Part shown: piece by piece, positions 12,701 through 25,800 of the stretch
How positions within the stretch are numbered: the stretch's first letter is position 1
How the letters are laid out: each line of letters begins with the position of its first letter
Origin: Ancylostoma caninum
Taxonomy: Eukaryota; Nematoda; Chromadorea; Rhabditida; Ancylostomatidae
Direction of reading: 5' to 3'
Assembly: GCA_037903475.1 (NCBI GenBank)
Contig: JBAJFG010000562.1
Span: 1,550,001-1,614,000 of the forward strand
DNA: 64,000 nt
Position numbers and translations under genes: made by a program
The notes under the pieces: generated by a model
What the model saw: only the letters and a program-made list of their open reading frames with translations
The model's database searches: none
What the model was told of the DNA's origin: nothing

Positions 12701-15700
12701 TTTGTAGTACTTAATTACAATCGCCATCGATGCCTTTTTGGGCAAAAGGAATGCCAAGCGACCGCCATGTGCAAAATCTCACTTTTTAAAAGTTTTGAGA
12801 ATAGGAAAACGGAAGAATAGCGACAAGAATGCAAGCTGTACGTAAAGATAAAGCATGGATGCTAAGCGTCTATTATTTCAGGTAACATAAACGATATCCT
12901 TCAAACAAACAATGATGCCACAAGCTTTGAGCAAAAATGACAAAACTTTATGTTCATATTGGTGGTTGTAGATACTATTATATTACACAGGAACTTCTTA
13001 AATAGAACTGCACAAACAAATCAGTGGCATCACCCCTCCCCTCTTAGGATCTTGAGATTTTCATATGTGTAAAAGTGCCAAAAACCGCATATTCAGCGGC
13101 CTCTTCTGAACAGGTTCTGGGTGGAGTCACCTCACAGATTGTCAGATGTGCACTTCTGACGAAGAAGTGCAATCTTGGAATTTTTCCACTATTTGTAACA
13201 GTCCCCCATGCACGTGTCAACAAAATAAAAGTATGCAATGTATACGACCACCAAGGGATGTGACAATCGTGGAGAAATCGTGGCTCGCCCAGAAGCTCCA
13301 CAGAAGAAGAGACTCAAGAATGAATTCTTGATACTTTTACACAAAACTAAATACCCGCTTTGATCAGCTCCTACTGAAAATTCTTCTCGTGTAGAAATCT
13401 CGAAAAGGTATCAGAGCTGAAACAGTGTCTTCACTCGGCAGAAACAGGCAAAAATTGGCCATTTTTTATTTCACACCAGCTCAATTAAGGTAAGCTAACT
13501 GGTTAATCTAAGCTATTAATTAAGATAACATTAGCTGTAATGCTCTATATATGTTCTGAAGCGAAAAAAAAAACTCCTAAAACTGCGATAAAACTAGATA
13601 TGGGCGCGAAGTGTGGCCGAAAAATCAATGAAAAGATCATGGAAAAAGTATCCACATAATTTAGCATGCAGCCTTATACTATAGAAATTCCGAGTGAAAG
13701 CCTGGATCAACGCCTAAAGAGCCCATTAATTATTTATTTGTTGTCCACACTCGAGGTGCACCAAAAATAACAGATAAAGGTTCAGGGTTAGTAACAGTAA
13801 CATATTCAAAGTGACGGAAGTAATGCAGATAAAAGATCCATACACTTACATCCAACATATAAATAAACAGTGCTGACTCACCTCTATGAAGGATTTTTAT
13901 CTCATCTTTTAGATATGCCAATCCTCGCACTACTGCTACAGAAATCTTTCCAACGAATTTTTCTGGGATGCGACCTACCTAAAAATACAAACGAAGCGCG
14001 GATCATACACAAAATATTCCAGCATCAATTAGGTTACCTTCTTCATAACAATGTCTAGCGACAATCCATCCATATACTCCATACAAATAGAAATATCGTT
14101 GTTATCGATGAAGGCACCATAGAATCCCACGATATAAGGGCTGTTGCATTTGTGTAGAACTGCGAGCTCTGCAGTTCAAAAACTGAGTAATCGGAACAAG
14201 TCACTATTGGTTGGGGATGTAGACCGTAATTAAGTGATCAAAACATCCATATTCTGATCTTCATGGGATAATTACCTCACTAAAATCGAAGAAAAATTAC
14301 GGTTCCGCCTCTTTCTTTTCAGATATTGGAATCTGATGAGAGGTGAAGACTTGGAGATAGGAACAGTGGATACGGATGAGAAATTATCGGGACAGCTCGT
14401 CCACTGCTGGTAAGCCCCACCCCTGCAGTTCAGCTCCGCCCGCTTGATGTTTTCTGGGTCATCTGCTCATCTGCAGGCAATCTGATCCAATCTCGATCAG
14501 TCTTGTCAGCAGTAACATACTGTCCAACAGAGCGCGAACATTTTGAATCGCTTCACTCGCTTTTCGACCAAAGCGAAAGGAAAAATAACGCAACTGAATA
14601 CTTTTGTCAGCTGCTAGTCCTCTTCCTAGTGATCGGAACTTTGATAAAATCAATTTATTATTCAAAAAGATGAGGATGCATATGTAGAGGAAGAAAAGCG
14701 CAAGGAGCTGATACATTCGCTCCAACCTTCTATGGTAATCTCTAAATAACTCTAGAAAAAAAAACGAGTAAGCATGCTCAAAATGCAGCCAGAAAGACAT
14801 TCTGAGGAGCATGTATGAACCGAGTCAATAACATGGAGTAAAGAAGTCCAGCAACGACCAAGCTGCTTGAATGATTTGAACCTCAGCATTTCAAGCAGTG
14901 ATGTCGCACTCACTTCTAAACGTATATGACTAAAGCCTAGCTATTGAAAAATGCTCTACCTTTGATGATTTGCTGTCGCACAGATGGTTTCACCTCCAAA
15001 TGTACAAGTTTTCTTGCCATCGTGACGCCATTTTTCTTGTGAACAACCTGAACACAGCGCTCGGATTGATAAAGTTTACAGGCTAATGCTTGTGCAAAGC
15101 GCCATGAAACGGCACAGCATAGTATTTCGAACAACTTTATATGGATGGAAGAAATTCTGTGTATCGATAAGAAAGTGAAAAGATGTGAAGGAAAAAAAAA
15201 ACTATATATGGATGAAGGAACAGGGAACTGATTCCTGAAGAATTTTGAGTGATCCGCAAAATCGAGAGAGATGAGTCTTGAGAACAATTCAAAGAGGGAT
15301 TGAGCCTTAGATATATCTGAAAAAAATAACAACAACCACCTTATGAACAACGCCTCCATTTCCATGGCCTAGCTCTCCCGAATTCTCTAGCATGTCCTCC
15401 GAAAGCTCTTGTTCCTAAATACACACACAGTAACGTCTAGAAAATAGACCTTACAGTACAACAGGCACAACTGACAAAATCCACCATACGAAAATAGAAA
15501 AATAAAAAGTAAGAAAAAGGATTTTCCAAACTCAAAAGCTAAAAAGATAGTAAAATACTGCACCTTGATGCCTTCCTTCACTTGTATCCATTCGCTCATA
15601 CGTTGCTTTTGGGGCTCAGTGAGTCCCAAACGCTTCAACTGCTCGTCAAGACTGACTTGAACAGTGACTTCCTCCTAGAATACAAGTGCGGCGAACTTTA

Positions 15701-16309
15701 TGGATGAAAAAACTCAATTGTGCAGATGGAAAACTCAACTACTTCTTCTCACGTAAAATGAACGGTGAACTTTAAGAAGAAAAAAACTAACCTATTTGGA
15801 TGTCTGATAAAGGTCGTATTACTCAGAGGAACAAAAGATGAAAAAAAAGCAGATCTGATGTACTTTTACAGAACGAAGAATGAAATGTGAGAGAGATGGC
15901 TAGATTATTTTCTTCAAAAGAAATAGTATGACTGACGAGATAACCCCATCAATCTTTTGTTCGAAGAACGAACAACTCTTATTTTACTTACTATACATTT
16001 TAGTACGTTACTATATTTACTAAATTTTTACTTTTACTGTACTTTGCTATTTTATACATTATTATACTTTTCTACCTCGATGGTAAGTGTTCAATCAGAA
16101 CTTGTAATCTATCTGAACTGTGTATCCCTAGCGATGTAAAAAAGACGCAGTCAATCAATCAACCAATCAATCAATCAAACTCTACAATAAATAAGTAAAG
16201 CCAAAATAAAGATGAAATGTACCTCTTTAGTCCCATCTTCCTTCTCATTCTCGTTCACAGTTGGTGGAAGACTTAGCCCAAGTGGATTTCGACGCTTCCC
16301 ACTCGACAT
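9724..16309 (-). CDS. mek-2: MAP kinase kinase MEK-2 (MEK1/2 orthologue), 10 exons, 389 aa
   Basis: Dual-specificity kinase that phosphorylates ERK/MPK-1 downstream of Raf in the cytosolic Ras pathway. Exons on the minus strand: 16309-16223, 15674-15564, 15414-15340, 15047-14960, 14168-14038, 13978-13882, 12643-12519, 12451-12275, 12141-12035, 9895-9724; all phases agree and sum to 389 codons plus TAA. Visible features: an N-terminal ERK-docking site ([10 protein letters not shown], residues 5-14), glycine loop LGHGNGGVV (81-89), ATP lysine K104 in MARKL, HRD at 195-197, DFG at 215-217, and activation-loop serines S225 and S229 in SMANSFVG. Length is close to the roughly 390 aa of the family. 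The protein is very close to C. elegans MEK-2, including the first 17 or so residues, which fixes the start. No missing catalytic residue; it appears functional. The last intron (2.1 kb) holds a repeat. Confidence 0.96.
10080..10620. repeat. TACCC/GGGTA dispersed repeat, copy 2, in the last mek-2 intron
   Basis: A palindrome near 10090 (GGTAATATATTACC) is followed by many GGGTA, CATGGGTA and GGTACCAGCTGGGCATGG-like words up to about 10620, ending near an A-tract. The same motif vocabulary occurs in the other five copies. It lies wholly in the intron between exons 9 and 10 of mek-2. Open frames of up to 169 codons over it are not credible genes. Confidence 0.55.
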
Positions 16310-17871
16310 GTCACCTGTTGGCAATGGATTTTACAGGTACAATAACGAACTGGCACTTGATCACAGCACAGAAATATCGTCGTGAACGATAAAAACGATG
16401 CTATTTGAGGCTTTCTGCTCGAAATACTACTTCATAGCTGTGCGATGCGCGCAGCATAATAAATTTCGGGTTGAATAATGTACGAGCGTGACTCCGAAGC
16501 AATGATTTCGTCGGAACATTTGCCCTCGAACAAATCGATAATAGTAAAAGGAGCAGAAAGTGATCTGAAGTGGCGTTTTATAAGAACAGAGAGCTTTCAG
16601 GCAAGAACCGTAAGAAAATACCGCAATGTTTCGCTGCTGACCCAGATTTGAAATAATCACAACGAGACGCCGATGTTACGCCGTAAACGACGCCAATGAG
16701 ATTTGTAATTTGGTGTGTCGTTGCTTGCAATGTTCCGTTCTGTTTCACGCGGAAACATCCCGCTCATCTATAAAATTACGCGCGGTTATTAGAAGCAAAA
16801 GCGAGGCGTGGCAGTTGGCGCACAATTGGTGCGTTTATACTACCACGTGGGCGCGCGTAGAGCAGTAGTGAGCGGCCCACTGTTCGCTCGCACAATCGAT
16901 AGTTCGACCCCCCACTTCCCCGAGGCCAACTAAGCCTTCCATCTCTCCAAGGTCGGTGAACTAGTACCAGAGAAGTCTGAGTGGATGAACTACTGTCTTG
17001 GTATATCGGACCCCCCTGTGCAAGTCACTGTACAGGGCACATACGCATTAAATGCCCCTGCGAAGCTCATATGAAGTCGAATGTGTGGAACAATCCACAA
17101 ACGGGACTGATTAACGCGACCACTTTACTCTTTATGCTTCATACTGTCCCTTATTGAGAACTCCCTCGCAGACAACTTCCAGATTTGAGAACATATTATG
17201 TATTAATTGCGTGTGAACCACGGACGACTAGACACTCGAATGCGGGAAAAGCCGTCCTCAAGATGCTGCTCATCCGCTAAAATCTAAGGCACACCGCGGT
17301 TTTCAGCCACGGTCGGTCCAATTCAGTTTTGGTCCCTTGCTGGCACCTATCCGCCACGCAACATGCCGCGGCGCGGTTCCGCTGCGCCGATCGGCTGGCC
17401 CTGGCATTTCCTAATCTGCAACGTATGGGTTCTAACTTGTCCTTACGGCTGTCCCACACTCCAACTCGTCAAGTCTCATGAGGTTCGTGTCAGAACGTGT
17501 TAGAACCAACGTGTCAGCGCAGTGAAGCCGCATCGCAGCGGTGCTGCGCTGTGGCTTATGAAGCAGATTGCTCCAAATTCGTGCGTGCGTCAGTACTGCG
17601 ATTATGTGGTTAATAATTAGAGAAAAGGAAGTGAAATAACAAGATACGAAGGATGAATGTAACGAGAAAGATGAAGGAAAAGAGATATAAAAAGATGATC
17701 AACGACGCATTCACGAAGTACTCTTGTGATTTAGCTCCTTTTGTTATTGCCATTTATGGGAGTGAGGAGTGATGAACACGATTGAGAATGAGGTTAGACA
17801 GCGATTCACACCACGTCACGTCGAAAATATGTCGCACAACAATAGAATTCTTCACAAAAACCAGTATAGCC
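16310..17871. other. Upstream region of mek-2; no gene
   Basis: The promoter of mek-2 should lie here. A GC-rich patch near 16780-16880 contains a CACGTG E-box (about 16842-16847) and repeated GCGCG words. I see no clear TATA box close to the start codon. The remaining sequence to 17.9 kb has no supported coding region. Confidence 0.35.
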
Positions 17872-18040
17872 GTGTTCGAAAAGATAGACGGATTGCGCGT
17901 GCGGTAGCGTTGCGGCCGCCTAGTTGTGAGATGTACTCCACCCTCTCACTTGTTGAGGTATGCTCTTACCACGTCTCTATTCTAGGTCCCGCAGCGATTC
18001 TGCCAGCCACGGAATCCGTCTATCTTTTCGAGAAGGACTG
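17872..18040. mobile_element. MITE family 1, copy a (AAAAGATAGACGG terminal repeats)
   Basis: Both ends carry GTTCGAAAAGATAGACGGATT-type terminal sequence in opposite orientation. The right end runs TCCGTCTATCTTTTCG into AAGGACTG. The copy at 21798-21975 has the same ends. The interior is GC-rich and non-coding. Non-autonomous DNA transposon; superfamily not resolved. Confidence 0.7.
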
Positions 18041-18736
18041 TACACACAAGGAACTCTAAACAACGGACGCGGGAAAGGGGCGGTCTCCTGGGCAGAGACG
18101 CAGAGTTTCTCGAGATACCCGAGTGCCACGCCGCACCGCGATCCCGCCCCTGCACACGGCCGTTTGGAGCTCCTTGAAGAAGTGGAGAATGCCGAAAATT
18201 TCCTCGATGGGAGCCATACGGGAAAATGGGTGTGGTCAGCGCAGTCACACGAATAAAATTAAGCAAAAAAAAGCAAACTAAAAAGTAAAATAATTTACCC
18301 AAAGGCCTCAAATTCACCGAACACACCTAGCTGCCAAAGTAAATGCTATATTCTGGTGTAGTTCGTCGTGTGTACAACTGCTTATGAGAGCCCCCAAGAA
18401 ACAGCTGATATCCCCGGGAGATCAAGAAAATCCACTCATTTACGGCGGAAAAGACAACAAAACAACAGGAAAGGATGAAGCTGTGAGTTAGCACAGATAA
18501 ACGAATGCCGAAGCCAATTGGCGTTGTTCCAAGTAGCGGCTGGTTGCTAGCTGTTGTGTGTGCGCTATGCAGCAATAAAAGGATCTATTGCAAAGCGGCA
18601 AACAATTGGGTTAGCATTTGCAATGAAGGCGGCTTCTGGGCTCTTACATAATGAGGCGCTGAGAGTCGATATCTTGCAAATTTCTCCTTCTTTTAATGAG
18701 TTACTAACACAGAGGATAACGTTGAGGTAATGATAA

Positions 18737-19609
18737 ATACAGGGTGGCTGATAAGTATGGATCGCTCGATTTTTTTTACCTCCAACTCTAAAGAAGTGAG
18801 ATATCGTACAATCATATTTATTATCCGTTTCATCTAAGTACCAGCTACCATCAGTCAAGGTACTGCTCGAAGTTGTCTCCTTCCGCCTTAATACAGGCCT
18901 TCAATCGCTTCTTAAGTGAAGCGATGGTTACCCGCAAGAAGTTCACGTCGATCTTGCTCCATTCCCGTTCAATTGCTGCCTTCAGGGAGTTGACACTCTT
19001 GTGCTTGTTGGCGACACCTTTGCCTCTAAGAAACCCCAAATAGAGAAGTCCATGGGGTTGGTGTCGGTAGAGTTCGATGGCCATATGTCCTTGCAACAAA
19101 AAACCAGGAAAATGTGCTTCGTAGAAGGCAAGTGTAGATTTTGCGGCATGAGCAGGGACCCAATCTTGTTGTAGCACAAACCGTTGTGTGCCAAAGTGTC
19201 TTTTGCTCCAAAAAAGCAGTACATCTTGCAAAATAGCCTTCTGATAAAAATTGGCGTCGATCTTGACTGATTTCTCCATGAATACCAGCGGAGTAGTCCC
19301 TTCGGAGGTTACTCCAGCCCAGACCATGACAGACTTCAGGAACAGGGATCTTGTATGCACCTTCCTCTTCTTTGACTTGCTGTCAAGCGATGGCAATAAC
19401 TGCGTCTGATTCTCACGGTTGCATGCTGCCTCAACGCTGAAAATCTTTTCGTTCGTGAATATGACATTGGAGAGGCGGCCGTCCTGAATCTCCGTCATCT
19501 TCTTAGCTTTTTCGAACCTTTCCTTCTTCACCCGATCTGACAACGTGCGTCCTCGAGAGAGCATATAACTGCGGAGCAGCAAGTCACGTTTCACAATTTT
19601 CTGCGCCAT
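18737..19609 (-). pseudogene. Tc1/mariner-type transposase remnant (DD37D-like), truncated and frameshifted
   Basis: The minus-strand frame encodes the C-terminal two thirds of a nematode mariner-like transposase. Visible motifs: VIFTNEKIF where functional relatives have D in place of N, QQDWVPAHAAKS with the second acidic residue, and NPMDFSIWGF with the third, about 37 residues later. NPMDFSIWGF lies in another frame: frame shifts occur near 19.09 kb and near 19.02 kb, after which the frame resumes to KAEGDNFEQYLD and a stop. The N-terminal DNA-binding region is missing. A TA followed by CAGGGTGGCTGATAAG at about 18739 marks a probable terminal inverted repeat; no matching left end was found. 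Certainly inactive. Confidence 0.85.
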
Positions 19610-19973
19610 CAGATGGGCAAAGTCACATCACGTACATATGATAACGCATAGGTGGTGCGGTGCGGCTCAGCAGATGGGCGGTGCAGTGTGAGGCAAGGAT
19701 TTTTGGTAGCAGCTGTAGTCTTCAAGAGCACTTTCTTTTCTCTACAAATACAATTTTTCTCCTCTTTACAGAACTACCTGATTTCACCAAATTTTCCCTT
19801 CGAGATAGAAGTAACAGCCGAGAGGAATACATATTCATTCGCATCATTTTTTCCTTCACTTTGGTCGAAAAGCGAATGATATGGCTCAGAACGTCCGATC
19901 TCTGTACGGAGAGTATTTACAGCTGAAACGACTGCTCGAGGCCCGGAAAAGAAAACCAAGTGGGGAAGCCTAC

Positions 19974-20051
19974 CCGCGGTGGACGAATTGTCGTGGTCAT
20001 GCCTAATCCATCCTCACTGTCTGTATCGATCTCCAAGCCATCATAGCTCAT
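19974..20051 (-). CDS. Candidate first exon of an unidentified minus-strand gene
   Basis: An ATG at 20051 opens exactly 26 codons reading MSYDGLEIDTDSEDGLGM and then TTTIRPPR, ending at a GTAGGC donor. An in-frame TGA precedes the ATG. The acidic, serine-rich start resembles a real protein N-terminus. The opposite strand is also open here (MAQNVRSLYGEYLQLKRLLE...), so only one can be coding. Continuing exons were not found; the transposase remnant lies next downstream. Low confidence. Confidence 0.27.
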
Positions 20052-21797
20052 AAAACCTCAACAATTCGGAGAAAAAAACCCGGGAACCCATGCGACGACC
20101 TAATACTATGCTGTGCATGATACTAAAACCTCCATGAAATAAAGAGACGTATTCCAAATTAGCAGCACACATGGATAGTATAAATATTTCGGGCGCCTCC
20201 GTTGGTTCAATTACCGTCTTGTTTGCAGTTTTCGTTTCGTGTACTGGTCCTCATACGAAGACTTATTTTCGCTCTAATTTTCCTCCTGCACTCATCAGCA
20301 AGGTAGAGGGACTCATAACTGTGATAATCAAAATAATTCCTATGCTCAACTTATCTATTTTAAGTGCATGCATTGAACTGAACATGAAACATGGGGTATG
20401 AACAGAAATATGAATAAATATAAGATGAGGTATACATAGACAATATAAGAGGCGGGTAGGCAGGTATAATGAGTAATTATGCTCACTGATTTATCATATA
20501 TGCATTGTTCTAAATTTACTAATTTACTTCTGCCTTTCAGGTAGTTACTTATTGTTATCGCTTTGATGTATTCTATGCATTGTACTTGTATTCTTGAGAA
20601 TGTATCTCTCCATTAGCGTGCTATAACCACGTACAAATAATAAATAAAATATGAATAAGAAATATGGACAGCAAAACCCATGCATTTTTTCTTCAACTGT
20701 CAATTGTTCTGTTCTGTTATTGTCTAGTAGTACGTCTGTGAGACCGCGACCTTATTCCGGATATTTCAAAATAGAATTTAGTGGGGCCACCTTGTAGTGC
20801 GAACAGAGGATACCACTTACAAATTATCACTGGAGCTCAGTAGACCAGTGGGATCAACACAACAGTTCACAATGGCAAGATAAATTAGGAAAACATAATG
20901 TAATCACAAGTGATACAAAAGAAGAACTGATTTGTGGCCGAGTTCAACCATCATCATCCAGCCATTATGCGCGCGCACCTCATGCGATGCTGCGAGTGGA
21001 GTACATAGAGTATACCATGAAAAGAAGGGAAATTAGAGGGAAATCAAGAGCGGATCGTGGTCGTTGAGAGAACAAATGGAACGAAAGCGGAGATTTTAAG
21101 AAAAACAGCCGCGTGCACGCTGGTAGCAATAACCCATATCCTTCCCATGGAATTGTCGTGAATTATGAGGTTAGCAGAAAACTGCTTGCTGCTAGGGGGT
21201 TGTGTACAAAGTCGTTAGCAGATTTCAAGAATCCCATTTGCTTAAAGCAACGCCAACTTGCAGGGATAAAAAGGCAGAAGGTGGGCGGGGGTGAATTTTG
21301 CAGATAAGCGTCACCTGACCAAGTGCAGAGCGTCACGCTTCAGTTATTTCTCCGTTACCAATTTGAAGGAAATTAATACTAAGTGCGTGCTTGCGTCATG
21401 CGTGGGACTCGGGTAAACTGTTCAGAATCAGCTGGTTCCGTGTGGAAGAAAAAATACCAATAACATTAATTAACAAAGTTAAAAAAAAACAAATAAAAGA
21501 AAATAAGGGTCTTAAAAAAGTAAATGGCTCTTCAACCAAACACTATCCTAACCACCCTAAAATAACCGCAGAGATAATAAAACCAAATACTAACATTTTA
21601 TTTAACTTAACCATGTGCATGCTACGGTAGCGTTGTGGTAGGTGGTGGTTGTCCTCGCGATGCGACCTCGCGGATCGCCGTCGTGTATTGTTTATACTTT
21701 TTTCCTTCGATGACCACATATTTCCTAGCAAATTTTGTTTTGTTCGTTATCTTTCTATTTTTGTGCCTTGAAAAACACAAGCAAAGCATAGGTTGTG
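20052..21797. other. Intergenic, AT-rich, no gene seen
   Basis: Plain AT-rich sequence with an A-rich patch near 21480-21540. No open frame has a recognisable product. Confidence 0.45.
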
Positions 21798-21975
21798 CAG
21801 TCCTTGTCGAAAAGATAGACGGATTCCGTGACTGCGGAAACGCGATGGGACCCGAACAATGGATGCGGAGAGGGCATGCTCCAGGCAAGAGGGTGCAGGA
21901 GGTCCCACCGCGATTCCGCGGCCGCAACGATATGAAACCGCACGCGCAATCCGTCTATCTTTTCGACAAGGACTG
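21798..21975. mobile_element. MITE family 1, copy b, with complete terminal inverted repeats
   Basis: The left end (CAGTCCTTGTCGAAAAGATA, continuing GACGGATTCC) is matched by its reverse complement at the right end, a repeat of about 30 bp in 178 bp total. The inner arms also pair partly (CGCGATGGGACC against GGTCCCACCGCG). Same family as 17872-18040. Open frames across it (for example SVYLFDKDCT) are by-products of the repeat. Confidence 0.8.
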
Positions 21976-22432
21976 TAATTCCAATAAGTACTTACATTAG
22001 CCGAAGAACTACATAATGAAGCTCAGAGACAGACAAATACTGAATAGTACTTACATTTTTGATTTTTTTCACGGAAGACTGCGCAGGTTGTACTAATCCG
22101 CAGCTACTTAGAAACGCGGAAGTTAGCATTAAGTAAGTAAAGCTTAAAAAAGCGAAATTATTGAAGAAAAGTAGGTAGCCATGGAGACGCTAAAACGCTT
22201 AGCAGTTAAACCTATTAGACTAGTGAGAAATAAGATTAGGCTTCATCGCCCCGCTATTCATTGCCACTTAAACGCAGCGCAGCCTAATTGCTTCGCTTTG
22301 AAATGAAGTGCAAAAAGTCCATTACGCTTCGATGTCCTTGAAGTCCTAGAATTGAAAATTGCAAATAGACAAACTGCTCGAAACAGCTGAGGTTTTGCTG
22401 ATTATAGAGGCTGCACATGCAACATATGCTGA

Positions 22433-22605
22433 TGGTATACTCCTTAACGAATATAGCACCTAGCATCGCCGTTGTCCTTGCGACCTTTTTTTTGATACGT
22501 ATTGATTGTGGGCGGTCACATGTTGGCAACTGCCCGCCCACAATCAATACATATCAGAAATGAAGTCGCAACAGCAACACTGGGTGCTATAAGGGCAATT
22601 TATAC
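22433..22605. repeat. Large imperfect hairpin
   Basis: The inner arms GATACGTATTGATTGTGGGCGG and its complement (22493-22556) are perfect apart from one base. Outside them, GGTATA...TATAGCACC...GTTG..CTTGCGAC on the left pairs with GTCGCAACAGCAAC...GGTGCTATA...TATACC on the right. A foldback element of about 170 bp abutting MITE family 2. Confidence 0.65.
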
Positions 22606-22826
22606 CAGATGGGTGTGACTGACGCGCGTGCGTCTATATGATGAAGAATAGAGCCCGGTTGCATCGCAGTCGCAGCTCAGACGCACGCGTTTACGGCGTC
22701 GCGAGGGCTGCGCGTCCTCTGCATTTAGGGATTGCATGCCGCGTTGACCGGTCTTCATGGGAAATCCTTCTTAAATGGATGCGCGCGTCTGCCGCGCGAC
22801 TGACGCACGCAACTACGTAGTATAAA
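22600..22826. mobile_element. MITE family 2, copy a (GACTGACGCGCGTGCGTC ends)
   Basis: Begins near TTTATACCAGATG and GTGACTGACGCGCGTGCGTC and ends with GCGACTGACGCACGCA and TATAAAT, so the termini are inverted repeats. The interior (CATCGCAGTCGCAGCTCAGACGC..., GTTGACCGGTCTTCATGG) is matched along its length at 48357-48575. Non-coding, non-autonomous. Confidence 0.75.
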
Positions 22827-25800
22827 TGTCCCCATACCGTTCGAGGATTATATCGACAGCTTTTTAAGTAACTTATGTGATGGGATCAGATTGAAGAATA
22901 TGATTTGTGTAGAACCGTCTGGCGGTTAATGGTAGATGCGTGCGTGCGTCAATCGTGCGTCAGACGCAGGCATTCTTTGTAGGAGGATTTTCCATGAACA
23001 CATGAAAAGGCCTCATTGCTAAGAAGTGCAGAGGCTGGCATCTCACCATCGTTGGATTTCTGATGCTTCTGGTAACTACAGAGACCTTCTACCTGATTAA
23101 GAGAAGTTCTCTGGGAAACACCAGGTGATAAATATCGAGTTAAATAGCAGAGCACAGCAAATGTGATGCTTTCACGGACTAATAATACATTAAATGACAC
23201 CCTTTCAACTGAGAAATGACATTGCGACAGCTATTAAGTTCGAGAGAAAAAAATCCGCTCAAATAAATTCTCAGACGTGCCATTCACCTGAACTGAGCTC
23301 TTATTAATGTTTAAGTAGCAGTGCTGGACGCGGAAGTGGCAAACCAGGGGATTTGGGGAGAAGTGGCGTCTTCGCCACTCCGGGGACCTGGATGGTATAT
23401 AAATAGTCAATAGTACTTGTTCAAAAATTTAAATTGAGAATGAACAACTAAAAATGAGCTGATACGAAGTTTTCAATTACCTTATAAAGTGTTTTTTTTT
23501 TCGAAAAATTGGAGACCCACTCCCGAAAGAGCGAGGAGGGGGGGAGGGGTTCCGTGCATAGCCCTTTTGCGGATTCTGAGCTGGACAATATGCTCTTTCT
23601 TCACTCATCAGTAAGGGAAATGAAGGCATTGGAATGTGTACTGTATTCTTATGGTTAGTGCATATGTAGATATATGTACATACGTACATTTGTTGTTCTT
23701 CCGTAACCATATTTTATTCTGTTGTTTTGATTTCATTACTGATTCATTTGTTATTGGTTCTACTGCTGTAATGAATGTATCATAACATTTTTTCTGACTT
23801 GTTACTATAAATTAGTAACAATAATGGTTCAATTACCCGTTTGAGGACATTATTTGTATTGTCTGCTATTGTGCTACTCAAGACTCTAGGTGCTATTCTC
23901 TACTATTCATTGCTTTATTTTTGTTCTGTATTTTATTAATTTCACTTTGGTTTTGACAGCTCAGTTTACCTTCACTTTCACTTTACATGAGTTTCATATC
24001 TTATTGATGTGTGCAAAGGATGGCCTAAACTTTGATTTCCGTATGAGGAAGTGCATGAAAAGGGGATCAAGCCTGATTATTTATTCATTTTGTTTTTATG
24101 ATATTTTCTTCTCTTCTATATATAATTGATTTCCAAAAGCACAGTTCTACTTGTTTTGAAAATTAGTAATATAGAGTAGCACTAATTAAGAAAGTAAATG
24201 GGAAAATGTGCTAAGTTTTCCTTTTAATTTCCTCCTTGAGAAATGGAAATTCATTCAATAGATATCCTCGGAATTCCTTGAAAATTCTCATTCTACTGGG
24301 AAATGGAAGAGCTGAAAACTAACGAGGCTACTAACTAGCCAAGGAAAGAATAATGTGGAGAAGCCCAATTGAATTGTTACTCTTGAAGAAATTGATTGTG
24401 AAGCAATTCTGTTTAAATGATGTCTAATGATGAGAAGTGAGGGTGCTGTGGAGAGAATGGCTCTATTATGACGACTGTACAATGAGAATTATTGCTCAAC
24501 AACTACAATGTCTGGGATCCAAAATTCTCATCAACTAGGAAGCTCCGCCCATTTACTGATAATCGTCTAGTGTAAACAACTTCATTTCAAGTTATTTATA
24601 GAAGAAGAGAAGTACAATCGCAGTGTAATCCTATTCCAGTTTCTTAACGTCTGAGATCGCTCTTGTGCAACTTCTGCAAGCAAGCTTATGGTCGGATTAA
24701 CTTCCTCCTATAGGGGCCGCATCTACGGCCTCAGCTCAAATTACGGAATTAGAGGACATCATTTGAGGGTACATTAACCATGAGCTTGCCCTCAGCAGAT
24801 TTTATTGAGGCTTTCTGGCTCATCGAAACATATCGCTGATAGCACTATCAGGTGTTGAAAGATCTCTGTCAAATTATATATTTCTGGATAGAATAAACCG
24901 GAATGCCAATGTGATTCAACTGTGCACTGGAGTCTTGCTATGCTCCTATTGGGCTTTCAGTCCTTTTCCTTTGTGTGATGAAAATTTAAAGTGTGGGAGA
25001 AAACTGTGTAGCTGAGAAAAGATGCTGTCACTCAAAGAAAGATGGTTTTCGTAAGGATTCTAAGCTATTGATCTGGAAGTTGCTATAAATGTTCCTTTCA
25101 GCGATTTCTCTTCTGCAGTATTCGCCATGCCTCATCAGAACCAAGGAAGTAACCAGCAAGAGGCTAAACTTTGAAAATTTCATAGCAATCAATAGAAAAT
25201 GAAAACTAGTACGTTACTTTTTACTTTTCGCTAATGGTATAGTGGAAAAGGGTCAGGTATTTAGGCTTATTAACACGCTAATCACAGAATATTGTGCTCG
25301 TCACTGTGAAATAGCCGGGGTAGTAAAACACCCGAGCGAAGCCGGGAATGCCGCCGAGTTTACTGATAATTGGCAGTCATAGCAACACTGTCAAGCACTA
25401 GGGCCCTGATGCTTGACAGAAATTAACTATGGTTGACGTGTTAGCATACCAGAAATTCACCACCTAACCTTTCACACATCAACATGTTTACCCTTGCATT
25501 TCTGTAACCTGTAATTTTATGTTGGGTCGCTATCGCTAGCACATGAAATTAGCACCTAGTGTAGAGGTAATCTAGTTTTCTCACTTATTGTCTTCGTCTT
25601 CTTAACATGAGATCTGGTTTAAAATTATTTCCGCGAACTAAAGCACTTAATTCTTTTCATTTACATGAACAATCCTGAACCCATTTAGATGTAAGATTCA
25701 TTTAATTCCTATATATAGATGACACAGCATGGCAGAACATTACAAGAAATAAAATTACGCACATAATACCAGAATGGTTTATATATGAAAAAAAAGGAAG

